DNA of 64,000 nucleotides from Stutzerimonas kunmingensis (GCF_021432085.1 NZ_CP090366.1:682001-746000); one strand, 5' to 3'; numbered from the stretch's first letter, positions 39,216 to 49,438 are shown. Notes: generated from the letters alone by a model not told the origin. Numbers and translations: made by a program.

Positions 39216-40013
39216 TCAGGCTGCTGCAACCTGGCCGCATTGCTCGGCAAGATGGTCCAGCAGGATCTGGTTGAAGGGTTCGCTGTCGCTGACGCTGGAC
39301 GCGTGGCCACCGTAGTTCAGCAGCGCCAGCTGGGCATTGGGCAGGGCGGCGGCCAGGTGCTGCGAACGCTGCCAGGGCACCAGCATGTCGTCGCGGTTGG
39401 CGATCAGCAGGATCGGGGTGGTGATGCGCGGCAGCTCGGCCTCTATATCGAAGGCCAGCAGTGCCTCGATGCGCCGCACCAGATTCATCGTCGGCGGAAA
39501 GTGCGCCAGTGCATGGGCATCGTCGCGTGCCAGTCGCTCGCTGTTGGCCGCGATCCAGTCGGCCGGGTAGAGGAACAGCGCCTGCGCCTGCACATAGGCC
39601 GCCGGGCCGCTGTCGTGCAACAGCTTCAGGCGCACTGCGAAACAGCGGGCGCTGTGCGGGTTGGGGCTGCTCCAGGCATTGATCGGCACCAGGCTCTGCA
39701 GCAACTGCGGCCGCAGCAGGGCGATCTGCAAGCCGACCAGCCCACCGAGGGCATGGCCGATGAAGTGGCAGCGGCGGATGCCCAGGGTGTCCAGCAGCTC
39801 CAGTAACTCCACTGCCATGGACTCGATGGAATAGCCCGCCGGCAGGTTCGCCGGGCTCTTGTTGGTCCCCAGCTGATCGTAGACCAGCACCCGGTAGTCC
39901 TGGGTCAGCGCCGGCAGCTGCGGCGTCCAGAAGGCAGCTGCGCCGCCGAGGCCGGAACTGAGCACCAGGGTCGGTGCATCGGGCTCCATGCGGCCATGAA
40001 GTTCGTAGTGCAT
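39216..40013 (-). CDS. rutD: Aminoacrylate hydrolase-type protein RutD
   Basis: A 265-residue alpha/beta hydrolase. RutD speeds conversion of aminoacrylate to malonic semialdehyde and ammonia. The elbow reads [11 protein letters not shown], with Ala at the usual serine position. E. coli RutD shows the same GHALG pattern, so this is a family feature rather than a defect. The oxyanion region [11 protein letters not shown] and the late histidine GGHASS are present. A 15-bp hairpin lies in the gap to rutC. Confidence 0.9.
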   Translation of the reverse strand: MHYELHGRMEPDAPTLVLSSGLGGAAAFWTPQLPALTQDYRVLVYDQLGTNKSPANLPAGYSIESMAVELLELLDTLGIRRCHFIGHALGGLVGLQIALLRPQLLQSLVPINAWSSPNPHSARCFAVRLKLLHDSGPAAYVQAQALFLYPADWIAANSERLARDDAHALAHFPPTMNLVRRIEALLAFDIEAELPRITTPILLIANRDDMLVPWQRSQHLAAALPNAQLALLNYGGHASSVSDSEPFNQILLDHLAEQCGQVAAA

Positions 40014-40035
40014 GTCACTCCCTCCGTGCAGTATC

Positions 40036-40067
40036 AGCGGGCCAGCCGGCGTGCCGGCTGGCCCGCT
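40036..40067. repeat. Perfect 15-bp inverted repeat between rutC and rutD
   Basis: AGCGGGCCAGCCGGC (40036-40050) and GCCGGCTGGCCCGCT (40053-40067) are separated by 2 bp. There is no T-run on either strand. As an intra-operon hairpin it could stabilise upstream mRNA, attenuate rutDEF expression or be a REP-like insertion. Confidence 0.85.
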
Positions 40068-40077
40068 CCGGCAGGCG

Positions 40078-41289
<1,212 letters not shown>

Positions 41290-41290
<1 letters not shown>

Positions 41291-42372
41291 CAGGCTGATT
41301 CCTTCAGCGCGGTGACGTGCCGACGGCTCTGCATCAGCGGCTGAATCTTCTGGCCGAAGGCTTCGACGCCCTCGAGGAAGTCATCGAAGGTCAGCATCAC
41401 GCCCTGCATGCCGGGCACCGTGGCGATCTCATCGAGCATCCGCGCGACGTTGGCGTAGGAGCCCACCAGCGTGCCCATGTTGATGTTCACCGCCGAAGTC
41501 GGATCGGCCATCTGCCGGATGTTGCTGTCAGCGCCCTTGTCGGCGGCGCCCTGCTCGCCAAGCCAGGCGATGGCTTCCTCGTCAGCGCCGGCCTTGTAGT
41601 GCTCCCACTTGGCCCGGGCGGCTTCGTCGGTTTCGTCGGCGATCACCATGAACAGCACGCAGGAGGTGACGTGGCGGCCGGTCTTCTCGGTGGCCTTGAG
41701 CAGTCGCTCGGTGGCCGGGGCGAAGGCGGTGGGGGTGTTCACGCCCTTGCCGAAGCAGAAGTTGTAGTCGGCGTACTGCGCCGAGAAGGCCATGCCGGCA
41801 TCGGATGAGCCAGCGCAGATGATCTTCATGTCCGCCTGCGGTGTCGGGCTGACGCGGCAGTCCTCCATCTGGAAGTGCTCGCCCTTGAAGTCGCTGCGGC
41901 CGGTGGCCCAGAGGTCGCGCAGCACCTGGGCGTATTCGCCGAGATACTGGTAACGCGTGCCGAAGAATTCATCGCCTGGCCACATGCCCATCTGTGTGTA
42001 TTCCGGCTTCTGCCAGCCGGTCACCAGATTCACGCCAAAGCGCCCGCCCGAGATCGAGTCGATGGTCGAGGCCATGCGCGCGACGATGGCTGGCGGCAGG
42101 GTCAGCGTTGCGGCAGTCGCGAACAGCTGGATCTTGCTGGTGACCGCCGCCAGACCCGCCATCAACGTGAAGGATTCCAGGTTGTGTTCCCAGAACTCGG
42201 TCTTACCACCGAAGCCGCGCAGCTTGATCATCGACAGCGCGAAGTCGAAGCCGTAACCCTCGGCCTTCTGCACGATGGCCTTGTTCAGCTCGAAGGTCGG
42301 CATGTACTGCGGCGCATTCTCGGAGATGAGCCAGCCGTTGTTGCCGATCGGAATGAAAACACCAACATCCAT
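41290..42372 (-). CDS. rutA: Pyrimidine monooxygenase RutA
   Basis: A 360-residue FMN-dependent luciferase-family monooxygenase that opens the uracil (or thymine) ring between N3 and C4. It starts [22 protein letters not shown], with ring-binding and flavin segments [42 protein letters not shown] and [23 protein letters not shown] lies 6 bp before ATG 42372. It is the first gene of rutABCDEF, under a sigma-54-type promoter with NtrC-like and RutR-like sites upstream. Confidence 0.95.
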
Positions 42373-42442
42373 GGGTAGCACCTCTGTACGCAATGGCTAG
42401 AAAGCGCTGCCCGAACGTGACGGGCAGGGTCGAGGGTGCATT

Positions 42443-42458
42443 AGCAGGATGCAGGCCA
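42443..42458 (-). promoter_or_regulatory. Sigma-54 (-24/-12) promoter of the rut operon
   Basis: The minus strand reads TGGCCTGCATCCTGCT. GG and GC are exactly 10 bp apart, against TGGCACG-N4-TTGCW. Predicted transcription start is near 42432, about 60 nt before rutA. Confidence 0.68.
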
Positions 42459-42511
42459 GAAAGTGAATTGCCTTTTTTATCAACGAGATAAGTAGCTTGT
42501 GTGGTGCGATG

Positions 42512-42527
42512 TGGACCATTTGGTCTG
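42512..42527. promoter_or_regulatory. RutR-type palindrome at the rut promoter
   Basis: TGGACCATTTGGTCTG against the E. coli RutR consensus TTGACCANNTGGTCAA, with the core GACCA-NN-TGGTC perfect. Its centre is 75 bp upstream of the -12 GC. RutR releases DNA when bound to uracil or thymine. Confidence 0.8.
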
Positions 42528-42534
42528 AATCAGA

Positions 42535-42549
42535 GCACCTGGTTTGTGC
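42535..42549. promoter_or_regulatory. NtrC-like enhancer site at the rut promoter
   Basis: GCACCTGGTTTGTGC fits GCAC-Y-N5-R-GTGC except at the R position. Its centre is about 97 bp upstream of the -12 GC, near -110 relative to the predicted start, a usual position for NtrC sites. Confidence 0.6.
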
Positions 42550-42608
42550 GCGGCGCACGAAGATCGTGCAGCAGTCGCTTGCTGCCTTCGTCGCTCGTGC
42601 GTCGCACG
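42546..42608. repeat. Two related GC palindromes in the rutR 5' region
   Basis: GTGCGCGGCGCAC (42546-42558) and CGTGCGTCGCACG (42596-42608) are both perfect palindromes around GTGCG/CGCAC, with centres 50 bp apart. They lie just before rutR, so a role in rutR control is possible. The first overlaps the end of the NtrC-like site. Confidence 0.5.
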
Positions 42609-42654
42609 CTCGCCGCGCTACAGTAGCGCCTCGTTCGAACCATCCGGTAATCCC

Positions 42655-43365
42655 GTGACAGACCAGCCCCCCGTTCCGCCCCGCAAGCGCCTTACCGCCA
42701 GCAAGACACCACGGCCAAAGGGCGCAGTCCGCGTACCGAGCGCCAGCGCCCAGGACCGCCGCCTGCGCATGATCGAAAGCAAACGCGCCAGCATTCTTCA
42801 GGCCGCGCTGGAGCTGTTCTCCCGCTTCGGCCTGCACGGCACCAGCCTCGACCAGGTGGCGACCCAGGCAGACGTCTCCAAGACCAACCTTTTGTACTAC
42901 TTCGGCAACAAGGAAGAGCTGTACACCAATGTCCTGCGGCAGCTGCTGGAGGTCTGGTTGCAGCCGCTGCAAGCATTCAGCGTCGAGCAGGACCCGGTCG
43001 AGGCGATCCGCGACTACCTGCGGGTCAAGCTCGAACTCTCCCGCGATCATCCCGCCGAATCGCGGCTGTTCTGCATGGAGATCATGCAGGGTGCGCCATT
43101 GCTGCTGGGCGAGCTGCAGCAGCCGTTGCACGATCTGGTCGAGAACAAGGTCGCCGTGATCCAGGTCTGGATCGACGACGGCAAGCTCGCACCCATCGCG
43201 CCGCATCACTTGATCTTCTCGCTCTGGGCGACCACCCAGCACTACGCCGACTTCCGCGTGCAGGTCGAGGCCGTGGCCGGCAAGACCCTGGATGATCCGG
43301 CGTTCTTCGAGGAAACGCTCAAGAGCCTGCAGTCGCTGATCCTCGATGGGGTGAGGCCGCGTTGA
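42655..43365 (+). CDS. rutR: TetR family regulator RutR
   Basis: A 236-residue repressor divergent from rutA. After a 45-residue basic, proline-rich N-terminal extension the HTH follows (GLHGTSLDQVATQADVSKTNLLYYFGNKEEL), then the RutR ligand domain (LWATTQHYADFRVQV holds the conserved Trp/Gln segment near the pyrimidine pocket). E. coli RutR has 212 residues. The GTG at 42655 is the best start but has only a weak RBS; the real start might be internal, removing part of the extension. It controls pyrimidine and related nitrogen genes by sensing uracil or thymine. Confidence 0.9.
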   Translation: MTDQPPVPPRKRLTASKTPRPKGAVRVPSASAQDRRLRMIESKRASILQAALELFSRFGLHGTSLDQVATQADVSKTNLLYYFGNKEELYTNVLRQLLEVWLQPLQAFSVEQDPVEAIRDYLRVKLELSRDHPAESRLFCMEIMQGAPLLLGELQQPLHDLVENKVAVIQVWIDDGKLAPIAPHHLIFSLWATTQHYADFRVQVEAVAGKTLDDPAFFEETLKSLQSLILDGVRPR

Positions 43366-43736
43366 GATTGCGCGGCAGTTGTCTATGTGGTGCGGTGGCC
43401 TATGAGTTGGCATCTGAACCCAAGGCGGTTACTCATTGCCACTGCACAATGTGCCAAAAACAACATGGGGCAGCGTTCGCGACTTATGGAAGCGTGCCGA
43501 AAGCCGACTTGACGTACTTGACTGGCGAGCAACTGCTTCGCTCGTACAGCTCTTCCGCGCACATCGTGCGGAAATTCTGTAGCGCATGCGGCTCGAGTAT
43601 CCAGTGGGCTGGCAGTGAGGACTATCCGGGCTGGGTTTCCATTGCCCTGGCTACGCTGGATACACCCTTCAAGCCCAAACGGGTAAAGCATTCTCACGAG
43701 CAATCAATGGTCTGTTGGCTGGCGGTAGACGCGTAG
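43362..43736 (+). CDS. GFA family zinc-binding protein
   Basis: A 124-residue protein of the glutathione-dependent formaldehyde-activating (Gfa/CENP-V) fold. The zinc ligands are in GSCLCGAVAYEL, HCHCTMCQKQHG and KFCSACGSSIQW. Few family members are shown to act on formaldehyde. The TTG at 43362 overlaps the rutR stop (TTGA), suggesting coupling, though a second TTG 6 bp later is possible. The sequence is less GC-rich than its neighbours, hinting at later acquisition. The following gap holds a 9-bp inverted repeat (43736-43744 with 43776-43784). Confidence 0.82.
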   Translation: MRLRGSCLCGAVAYELASEPKAVTHCHCTMCQKQHGAAFATYGSVPKADLTYLTGEQLLRSYSSSAHIVRKFCSACGSSIQWAGSEDYPGWVSIALATLDTPFKPKRVKHSHEQSMVCWLAVDA

Positions 43737-43911
43737 CCCGGCGTACAGAGCCGAATAGCGGATGTCATGCAGCGCACGCCGGGCCTCCTGACCGCGTAGG
43801 TGGCAACTGCCGCCTATGCTCTGTTCAGAAAAACACACTGGCCTCTCGGGTCAACGCAGGATAGGCGGTAGGGCGGGTCAATGTGGCGACGCGGACTCGT
43901 TGAGTCCTCGA

Positions 43912-45093
43912 TCAAACCGCCTGCCTGTGCCGATGCCCCTGCGCAACCTGCGCCAGCACCACCAGCGTCACGATGGGCAGCAGCCCGATGTTCACCGCCG
44001 CCCAGCCAGCCTGAGCGATCAACGCGCCAGAGGCGAAGGACATCACCGCGGCGACGCTGCCGTTGCTCAGCTCCATCAGGCCCTGTGCCCGGGCGCGTTC
44101 GCTTGCGGCATGGCCCTGGCCCAGCTGGGTGGTGCCGGCGACCAGCATCAGGTTCCAGCCGATGCCTAGCAGGCAGCTGCTGAGCAGGAAATGCCAGTGG
44201 CTGACGCCTAGCAGCGCGACCACCGCGCTGGCGATCAGCAATCCTCCACCCACACAGGCGACCAGCCGGCAGCCGAAGCGGTCCACCAGCGGCCCGGCGA
44301 CGAATGCCGGGAGGAACATGCCGAGCATGTGCCACTGGATGACCTGACCGCTGGCCTGCAGATCCAGACCTTCGCCATGCATCGCCAGGGGCGTGGCGTT
44401 CATCACCAGGATCATCAGGCCGTGGCCGGCGGCGGTGGTCAGCACCGCGGCGCGAATGGTCGGCCGTGCGAGCAATGCCTGCCAGCTGACCGCCGCCGCA
44501 TCGGCGCGCGTCGCCGGCTTTCCCGAGGTCGCAGGCAACCCGGCCAAGACCATGAACCCCAGTGCCGCCAGGCTGGCGATCAACAGATAGGTGCCAGCGA
44601 AGGGTACGCGAGCGAGATCGCGCACCATATGGCCGAGCGTGGGCGCGATCAGCGCCGCCAGTACGCCACCGCCGATCACGCAGGCCGTGGCTCGCCCCTT
44701 GAAGGCATCGCTCACCGCTTCCAGCGCGGCGAAGCGGTAATACATCGCCGAGGCCTGGTAGGCGCCGATGGGCAGGGCGCCGAGGCAAAGCAGGGTGAAG
44801 CTGTCGAGCCAGAGCGACAGCGCGCTGATCAGCCCGCCCAGCACGCCGGCCAGCGCTCCGATGAGAAAGCCGGCGCGTCGACCGCGGCGCTGCATCAGCC
44901 CCGCCAGTGGTTGCAGGGCGAGCAGGCCACCAAGCATCAGCAGGGCCAGCGGCAGGGTGGCGAGACCGGCCGCCGGCGCCAGGCGCAGCCCGACGATGGA
45001 GGTGAAGATGATCCCGGTCATCGAGCAGGACCAGAACAGCGCCTGGGCGATGAACAGGCGCAGGACCTGAGGGTTACTGAACAATAGGTGCAT
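43912..45093 (-). CDS. MFS transporter
   Basis: A 393-residue, 12-TM major facilitator. It has [21 protein letters not shown] (motif A between TM2 and TM3), a central loop with TSGKPATRADAAA, and a second-half repeat LVDRFGCRLVACVGGGLL. It resembles the uncharacterised YfcJ/Bcr-distant exporters; the substrate is unknown. It starts MHLLFSNPQVLRLFIAQAL. A GlxA-type regulator gene lies 92 bp upstream of its start and may be cotranscribed with it. Confidence 0.82.
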   Translation of the reverse strand: MHLLFSNPQVLRLFIAQALFWSCSMTGIIFTSIVGLRLAPAAGLATLPLALLMLGGLLALQPLAGLMQRRGRRAGFLIGALAGVLGGLISALSLWLDSFTLLCLGALPIGAYQASAMYYRFAALEAVSDAFKGRATACVIGGGVLAALIAPTLGHMVRDLARVPFAGTYLLIASLAALGFMVLAGLPATSGKPATRADAAAVSWQALLARPTIRAAVLTTAAGHGLMILVMNATPLAMHGEGLDLQASGQVIQWHMLGMFLPAFVAGPLVDRFGCRLVACVGGGLLIASAVVALLGVSHWHFLLSSCLLGIGWNLMLVAGTTQLGQGHAASERARAQGLMELSNGSVAAVMSFASGALIAQAGWAAVNIGLLPIVTLVVLAQVAQGHRHRQAV

Positions 45094-45185
45094 GGCGAGG
45101 CCCCTTGAGGGTGATGAGCGGGCACAGCGCTGCCTGGCGATAAGCCGGGCAAGCTGTGAACGGTGAGTGAGGTTCGGACGAAGCG

Positions 45186-46175
45186 TCAGCCGAAGCGCTG
45201 ATAGAAGTCCCGCGGGCTGACCGACAGGTGTTTCTGAAAGCTTCGCCTGAGGTTTTCCGAATGGCCGAAGCCGGTCAGCCGCGCCACCGTCGCGATCGAG
45301 GCCTGGGCGTCGAGCAGCAGGTTACGTGCGGCTTCCAGGCGCACCCGTTCGATGTATTGGCCCGGCCCCATGCCGGTTTCCTGGCTGAACAGGCGGCACA
45401 GCGTGCGCGGCGTCATATGCGCCTGGGCGGCCAGCGCCTCGATGGACAGGTCATCGCCCAGGTGCCCGGGAATCCATTCCAGCAGCGCGGCAAGACGCGC
45501 CACGCCGCCACTCGGCGCCGCCAGCATCGGGCTGAACTGGGTCTGCCCACCCGGCCGGCGCAGAAACATCACCAGCCGCTGCGCAACCGAAAGCGCCAAC
45601 GCGCGGCCGAGATCGGCCTCGACCAACGCCAGCGCCAGGTCGATGCCCGCCGTGACGCCCGCCGAGCTGAACAGATGCGCCGCCTGCGGATCGGTCGGGT
45701 CATAGGTGTGCAACCGGTCACCCTGCACCTCGATGGTCGGGTACGTGCCCAGCGTAGCGAGGTCCGCCCAGTGCGTGGTCGCCTTGCGTCCATCGAACAG
45801 CCCGGCCTCGGCCAGGATCAGCGCGCCGGAACAGACCGAGCCCAGGCGCCGCACCCTGGGTTCGGCGGCCCGCAGCCAGTCGAGCAGCGGTTGGTCGTGC
45901 TTCTGCGAATCCACGCCGACACCGCCCGGAACCAGCAAGGTATCCAGCGTGGCCGGATCGCACACGGCCCAGCTCGCATCCGCCACCAGCTTCAGCCCCG
46001 CCGAGGTAGCGACCGGGCCGACGCTGGCAGCGAGCAGCATCAGCTCGTAATGTCTCGGCAGGCCCTGACGCTGCCGCTCGACATTAGCCGAGGCGAACAC
46101 CTGCATCGGGCCGGTGACATCGAGGCTCATCACATCCGGGTAGATCAGGCAGGCGACGGTGCGGGTGGCGTCCAT
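45186..46175 (-). CDS. GlxA-type AraC family regulator (second copy)
   Basis: A 329-residue regulator with an N-terminal DJ-1/PfpI domain (VACLIYPDVMSLDVTGPMQVF; the elbow RRLGSVCSGALILAEAGLF carries the Cys) and a C-terminal AraC double HTH (LSIEALAAQAHMTPRTLCRLF; TGFGHSENLRRSFQKHLSVSP). The start is ATG 46175 (MDATRTVACL); the frame continues upstream without homology. It is divergent from the Old Yellow Enzyme gene, with a 262-bp repeat-bearing gap. Possible targets are the MFS gene or the reductase. Confidence 0.88.
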   Translation of the reverse strand: MDATRTVACLIYPDVMSLDVTGPMQVFASANVERQRQGLPRHYELMLLAASVGPVATSAGLKLVADASWAVCDPATLDTLLVPGGVGVDSQKHDQPLLDWLRAAEPRVRRLGSVCSGALILAEAGLFDGRKATTHWADLATLGTYPTIEVQGDRLHTYDPTDPQAAHLFSSAGVTAGIDLALALVEADLGRALALSVAQRLVMFLRRPGGQTQFSPMLAAPSGGVARLAALLEWIPGHLGDDLSIEALAAQAHMTPRTLCRLFSQETGMGPGQYIERVRLEAARNLLLDAQASIATVARLTGFGHSENLRRSFQKHLSVSPRDFYQRFG

Positions 46176-46280
46176 GGTGCGGCTCTCAGGGTGGATGCCT
46201 GCAGTCTGCTGCCGAGGCGCCGCTGTCGCAATGACAAGGTTCCCACGGATCTTGCCATGCACATTCCTGGCTCAATAAAA

Positions 46281-46430
46281 ATCTAGATATTGACATTTAT
46301 CGATATGAGGTCGACGATCGGCCTCTTGTCGCAGTTGCGGTATACCCAACTGCACAGCGTCAGCGGGGGAGCTCACATTCGGTGAGGCAGCCTTCATCAT
46401 TTAACATCTAGAATTCACGATATCTAAATC
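46281..46430. promoter_or_regulatory. AT-rich repeats upstream of the Old Yellow Enzyme gene
   Basis: ATCTAGA occurs at 46281 and 46406, each followed within 25 bp by GATAT (46302, 46419); a third ATCTA lies at 46422. The stretch is much more AT-rich than the surroundings. The downstream site overlaps the region just before the start codon, where a repressor (the nearby ArsR-type protein is a candidate) could act. Confidence 0.5.
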
Positions 46431-46437
46431 TTACGTT

Positions 46438-47562
46438 ATGAATCATAAAGCACTTTTTACTCCCGGCTCCCTTGGCTCCTTCACACTACGTAACCGCATC
46501 GTGCTGCCACCGCTGACACGCTCGCGCAGCTCGCAACCGGGCAATATTCCAAACGCCGTAATGGCGACCTACTACCAGCAACGTGCCAGTGCAGGGTTCA
46601 TGGTGACGGAAGGCATTCAGATCGAGCCGCGAGGCCAGGGATATGCCTGGACGCCCGGGATCCACAGCCCTGAGCAGGTCGAAGGCTGGAAGGCTGTTAC
46701 CCAGGCGGTGCACGCTGAGGACGGCGTGATTTTCGCCCAGCTCTGGCATGTCGGCCGTGTCTCGCATACCTCGCTGCAACCCGGTGGTGCGCAACCTGTT
46801 GCGCCGTCCGCCATTGCGGCGACCAACGTCAAAGTCTTTATCGAAACGGGGCCGGGCGAGGGCGCGCTGGTCGAGCCCTCGATGCCGCGGGCGCTGTCCA
46901 ATGCCGAAGTCAAAGAGCTGGTACAGCTCTATGCCGAGGCCGCACGCAACGCGATGGAAGCAGGCTTCGATGGCATCGAGATTCACTGCGCCAACGGCTA
47001 CCTGGTCAACCAGTTCATTTCCGCCCACACCAATCGCAGGACTGACGAATACGGCGGTTCGCTGCAGAACCGACTGCGCTTCCTGCGCGAAGCGGTCCAG
47101 GCGATAGCCGACGCCATAGGTGCCGAGCGCGTGGGGGTTCGCTTTGCGCCGCTGTTCGCCAGCACGGCCGAGGAGCGCGTCTACCTTGGCCTGGTGGAGC
47201 AAGACCCGCATGAGACCTACATCGAAGCGGTGAAGATTCTGCAAACCATCGGCGTCGCGTACGTATCACTGGCTGAGGCCGATTGGGACAGCGCGCCCGA
47301 ATTGCCCAGCAGTTTCAGAGAGGCGGTTCGTGCGGCGTTCAACGGCGCGATCATCTACGCAGGCAAGTACACCCCGGAGCGCGCCACCGCGGCGATCGAA
47401 GCCGGTTGGGCGGATCTGATCGCCTTCGGCCGTCCGTTCATTGCCAACCCGGACCTGCCGGCGCGCATTGCCTGTGGCTGGCCTATGAACCCGCTGGATG
47501 CCAGCAGCATGTACGGCGGCACCGAAAAGGGTTACATCGACTACCCGGTGTACGCGCACTGA
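46438..47562 (+). CDS. Old Yellow Enzyme family alkene reductase (NemA/XenB-like)
   Basis: A 374-residue FMN-dependent ene-reductase. It has an N-terminal FMN segment NRIVLPPLTRSRS (Thr near the flavin), QLWHVGRVSH, and the substrate pair His-Asn in IEIHCANGYLVNQF, where many members have HxxH. The C-terminal phosphate site is IAFGRPFIANPDLP. It reduces activated C=C bonds, nitrate esters or N-ethylmaleimide with NAD(P)H. No Shine-Dalgarno is visible before the ATG at 46438. An ArsR gene follows 88 bp downstream, recalling NemR-like control of nemA by a separate regulator. Confidence 0.92.
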   Translation: MNHKALFTPGSLGSFTLRNRIVLPPLTRSRSSQPGNIPNAVMATYYQQRASAGFMVTEGIQIEPRGQGYAWTPGIHSPEQVEGWKAVTQAVHAEDGVIFAQLWHVGRVSHTSLQPGGAQPVAPSAIAATNVKVFIETGPGEGALVEPSMPRALSNAEVKELVQLYAEAARNAMEAGFDGIEIHCANGYLVNQFISAHTNRRTDEYGGSLQNRLRFLREAVQAIADAIGAERVGVRFAPLFASTAEERVYLGLVEQDPHETYIEAVKILQTIGVAYVSLAEADWDSAPELPSSFREAVRAAFNGAIIYAGKYTPERATAAIEAGWADLIAFGRPFIANPDLPARIACGWPMNPLDASSMYGGTEKGYIDYPVYAH

Positions 47563-47650
47563 GTCGGCGTGCGTGCACGACCGTGGCGTGCACGCAGCCA
47601 GCACCGACAAAGTATCGTAAGATCGCGAAAACCCATTACCTGCCGCGGAT

Positions 47651-47956
47651 ATGAGCATAGACATCAGTGAAGCGCTGAAGGCCCTGGATAACCCCACACG
47701 CCTGGCCATTCTTACCCTGCTGAAGGACCCGAAGACCAACTTCCCCGAGCAGGAAGCCGATCCCGAGCAGCTGGGTGTCTGCGTCAGCATCATCCAGGAG
47801 CGTGTGGGGTTGTCGCAGTCCACCGTTTCGAATTACCTGGCGGCGCTCCAGCGCGCGCAGTTGGTGACGTCGCAGCGTATCGGTCCCTGGACCTACTACA
47901 AGCGAAACGAAGAGAAGATCGCTCAGCTGCTCGAGGCGCTCAGCAAAGCCATCTGA
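47651..47956 (+). CDS. ArsR family transcriptional regulator
   Basis: A 101-residue winged-helix repressor: SEALKALDNPTRLAILTLLKDP, then the recognition helix VGLSQSTVSNYLAALQRAQLV and wing GPWTYYKRNEEKI. A single Cys (VCVSII) precedes the recognition helix; the ELCVCDL arsenic motif is absent, so an electrophile or redox cue is more likely than As. It lies downstream of the ene-reductase on the same strand and probably regulates it. Similar ArsR-OYE pairs occur in other Proteobacteria, where they respond to quinones or reactive electrophiles; application here is inference. Confidence 0.85.
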   Translation: MSIDISEALKALDNPTRLAILTLLKDPKTNFPEQEADPEQLGVCVSIIQERVGLSQSTVSNYLAALQRAQLVTSQRIGPWTYYKRNEEKIAQLLEALSKAI

Positions 47957-48048
47957 GCTGGCTGTGAACTGCGTGTCGCTGGCGTCAGCAGCATGTGAGC
48001 CGATCGTTTTTTCCGCCGGACGTGACGGGGCACTCGCAATGGGCGCAG

Positions 48049-48846
48049 TTATCGACTGACCTTGCTCGCCCGATATCGCCCCGGCGTCATGCCGACCACC
48101 GTCTTGAAGTCATGAATGAAGTGCGCCTGGTCGCTGTATCCGCAGGCCAGGGCGGTGTCCAGTAACGGCTGGCCGGCGCGCAGCTGGTTGCGCACCAGCG
48201 CCACGCGCTGGATGCGGCTGAACTGCTTGGGTGTCATTCCTACATGATGGCGGAACAGGCGCTCCAGTTGGCGCTGGCCGAGCGGTACGGACTGGAGGAG
48301 GTCGGCCAGGCGTGCACGGCCCTCGGTCGCGGTGATCTCCGACAGTAGCTGTTGCACTGGGAAGCGTCGCTCCTGAGTCGCCTGCAGACGTTTCATCAAT
48401 TCCTGCTCTACCAGCAGCTGCTGCGCCTCGCGGCTCAGCTCGGCCAGTTGGTCGACCATTCCGGCAAACCCCAGTCGCTGCCAGTCGGAGCTATGAAAGT
48501 CCGCCAGCTCATCCAGGCTGATGCCAAAGAACGCCGCGCCCATCCCAGGGCGAAAGCGCACGCCCATCAGTCTCACCTGCCCAGCCAGTTGCAATCGCGA
48601 ACTGGCAAGCTGCGGCCCGGCGATCAATGCACGCGGCTTGTGCAGATGACCATCGAAGGCCAGCGGGTCGGCGAAATTGAAGATGACCCCACAGGCGCCG
48701 TCCGGATGCAGCATCTGCTCGTCGTACACCGTGGCGGCGTCACCCTCCAGCCACCAGAAGCGCTGCACATAGGCAGCCAGTGCTGGCGCAGGCGGGCGAG
48801 TCTGGAAGCCACTGATGTGTGGCAGTCGTTCGTGCAGGACGGACAT
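48049..48846 (-). CDS. AraC family transcriptional regulator
   Basis: A 265-residue regulator. The N-terminal domain (AAYVQRFWWLEGD; HPDGACGVIFNFADPL; GVRFRPGMGAAFFG) is the DUF6597-type cupin-like sensor. The C-terminal AraC HTH (HHVGMTPKQFSRIQR; ACGYSDQAHFIHDFKTVVGMTPGRY) is complete. It is divergent from the AhpD-like gene with a 94-bp gap, so regulation of that gene is likely. The inducer is unknown. Confidence 0.87.
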   Translation of the reverse strand: MSVLHERLPHISGFQTRPPAPALAAYVQRFWWLEGDAATVYDEQMLHPDGACGVIFNFADPLAFDGHLHKPRALIAGPQLASSRLQLAGQVRLMGVRFRPGMGAAFFGISLDELADFHSSDWQRLGFAGMVDQLAELSREAQQLLVEQELMKRLQATQERRFPVQQLLSEITATEGRARLADLLQSVPLGQRQLERLFRHHVGMTPKQFSRIQRVALVRNQLRAGQPLLDTALACGYSDQAHFIHDFKTVVGMTPGRYRASKVSR

Positions 48847-48940
48847 GGAAGGCGGCGTTCAAAGATGTCGAAAATCTACAATAGCGCAGCATGGCGGCTG
48901 CGTAGCCTTGGTTGCACATTCAAACCGAGGAGTGACCACC

Positions 48941-49399
48941 ATGCGCATGAACTACGAAGCTGCCGCCCCCGACGTGATGACGGCAATGATCGGGCTGGAA
49001 ACCTACCTGGCGCGCCAGAGCCGCCGCGAGGACGGCGTCGACAAGCCGCTGATGGAGCTGGTCAAGATCCGCGTCTCGCAGATCAACGGGTGCGCCTACT
49101 GCCTTGACATGCACACCAAGGACGCCCGCGCCCTCGGCGAAACCGAGCAGCGCATCTATGCCCTGAGTGCCTGGCGCGAAACCCCGTTCTTTACCGACCG
49201 CGAACGCGCCGCGCTGGCCTGGGCCGAGGCCAACACCCTGTTGCCCCAGGGCGTTTCGCAACAGCTGTTCGAGGAGGTGCGTGAGTATTTTTCCGAAGCC
49301 CAGCTCGCCAACCTGACCCTGGCGATCGCCACCATCAACGCCTGGAACCGCTTCGGCGTGTCCTTCGCGCCGGTGCCGGGCAGCTACCAGCCGGGGTAG
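48941..49399 (+). CDS. Carboxymuconolactone decarboxylase / AhpD-like peroxidase
   Basis: A 152-residue all-helical protein with the AhpD-type redox motif CAYCLDMHTKDARALG (CxxC plus His). It is of the alkylhydroperoxidase class (YnjA-like) and likely reduces organic peroxides in the cytoplasm. The start is ATG 48941, with GAGGAG 8 bp upstream. It is divergent from an AraC regulator gene. Confidence 0.9.
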   Translation: MRMNYEAAAPDVMTAMIGLETYLARQSRREDGVDKPLMELVKIRVSQINGCAYCLDMHTKDARALGETEQRIYALSAWRETPFFTDRERAALAWAEANTLLPQGVSQQLFEEVREYFSEAQLANLTLAIATINAWNRFGVSFAPVPGSYQPG

Positions 49400-49438
49400 G
49401 GCGGATGCCTGCCGCCACTCGGCCGGAAGGTCGGGCGG

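Noticed and set aside
39216-40013. RutD as an inactivated hydrolase because of GHALGG
   Set aside because: The E. coli RutD elbow has the same Ala, so this is normal for the family.
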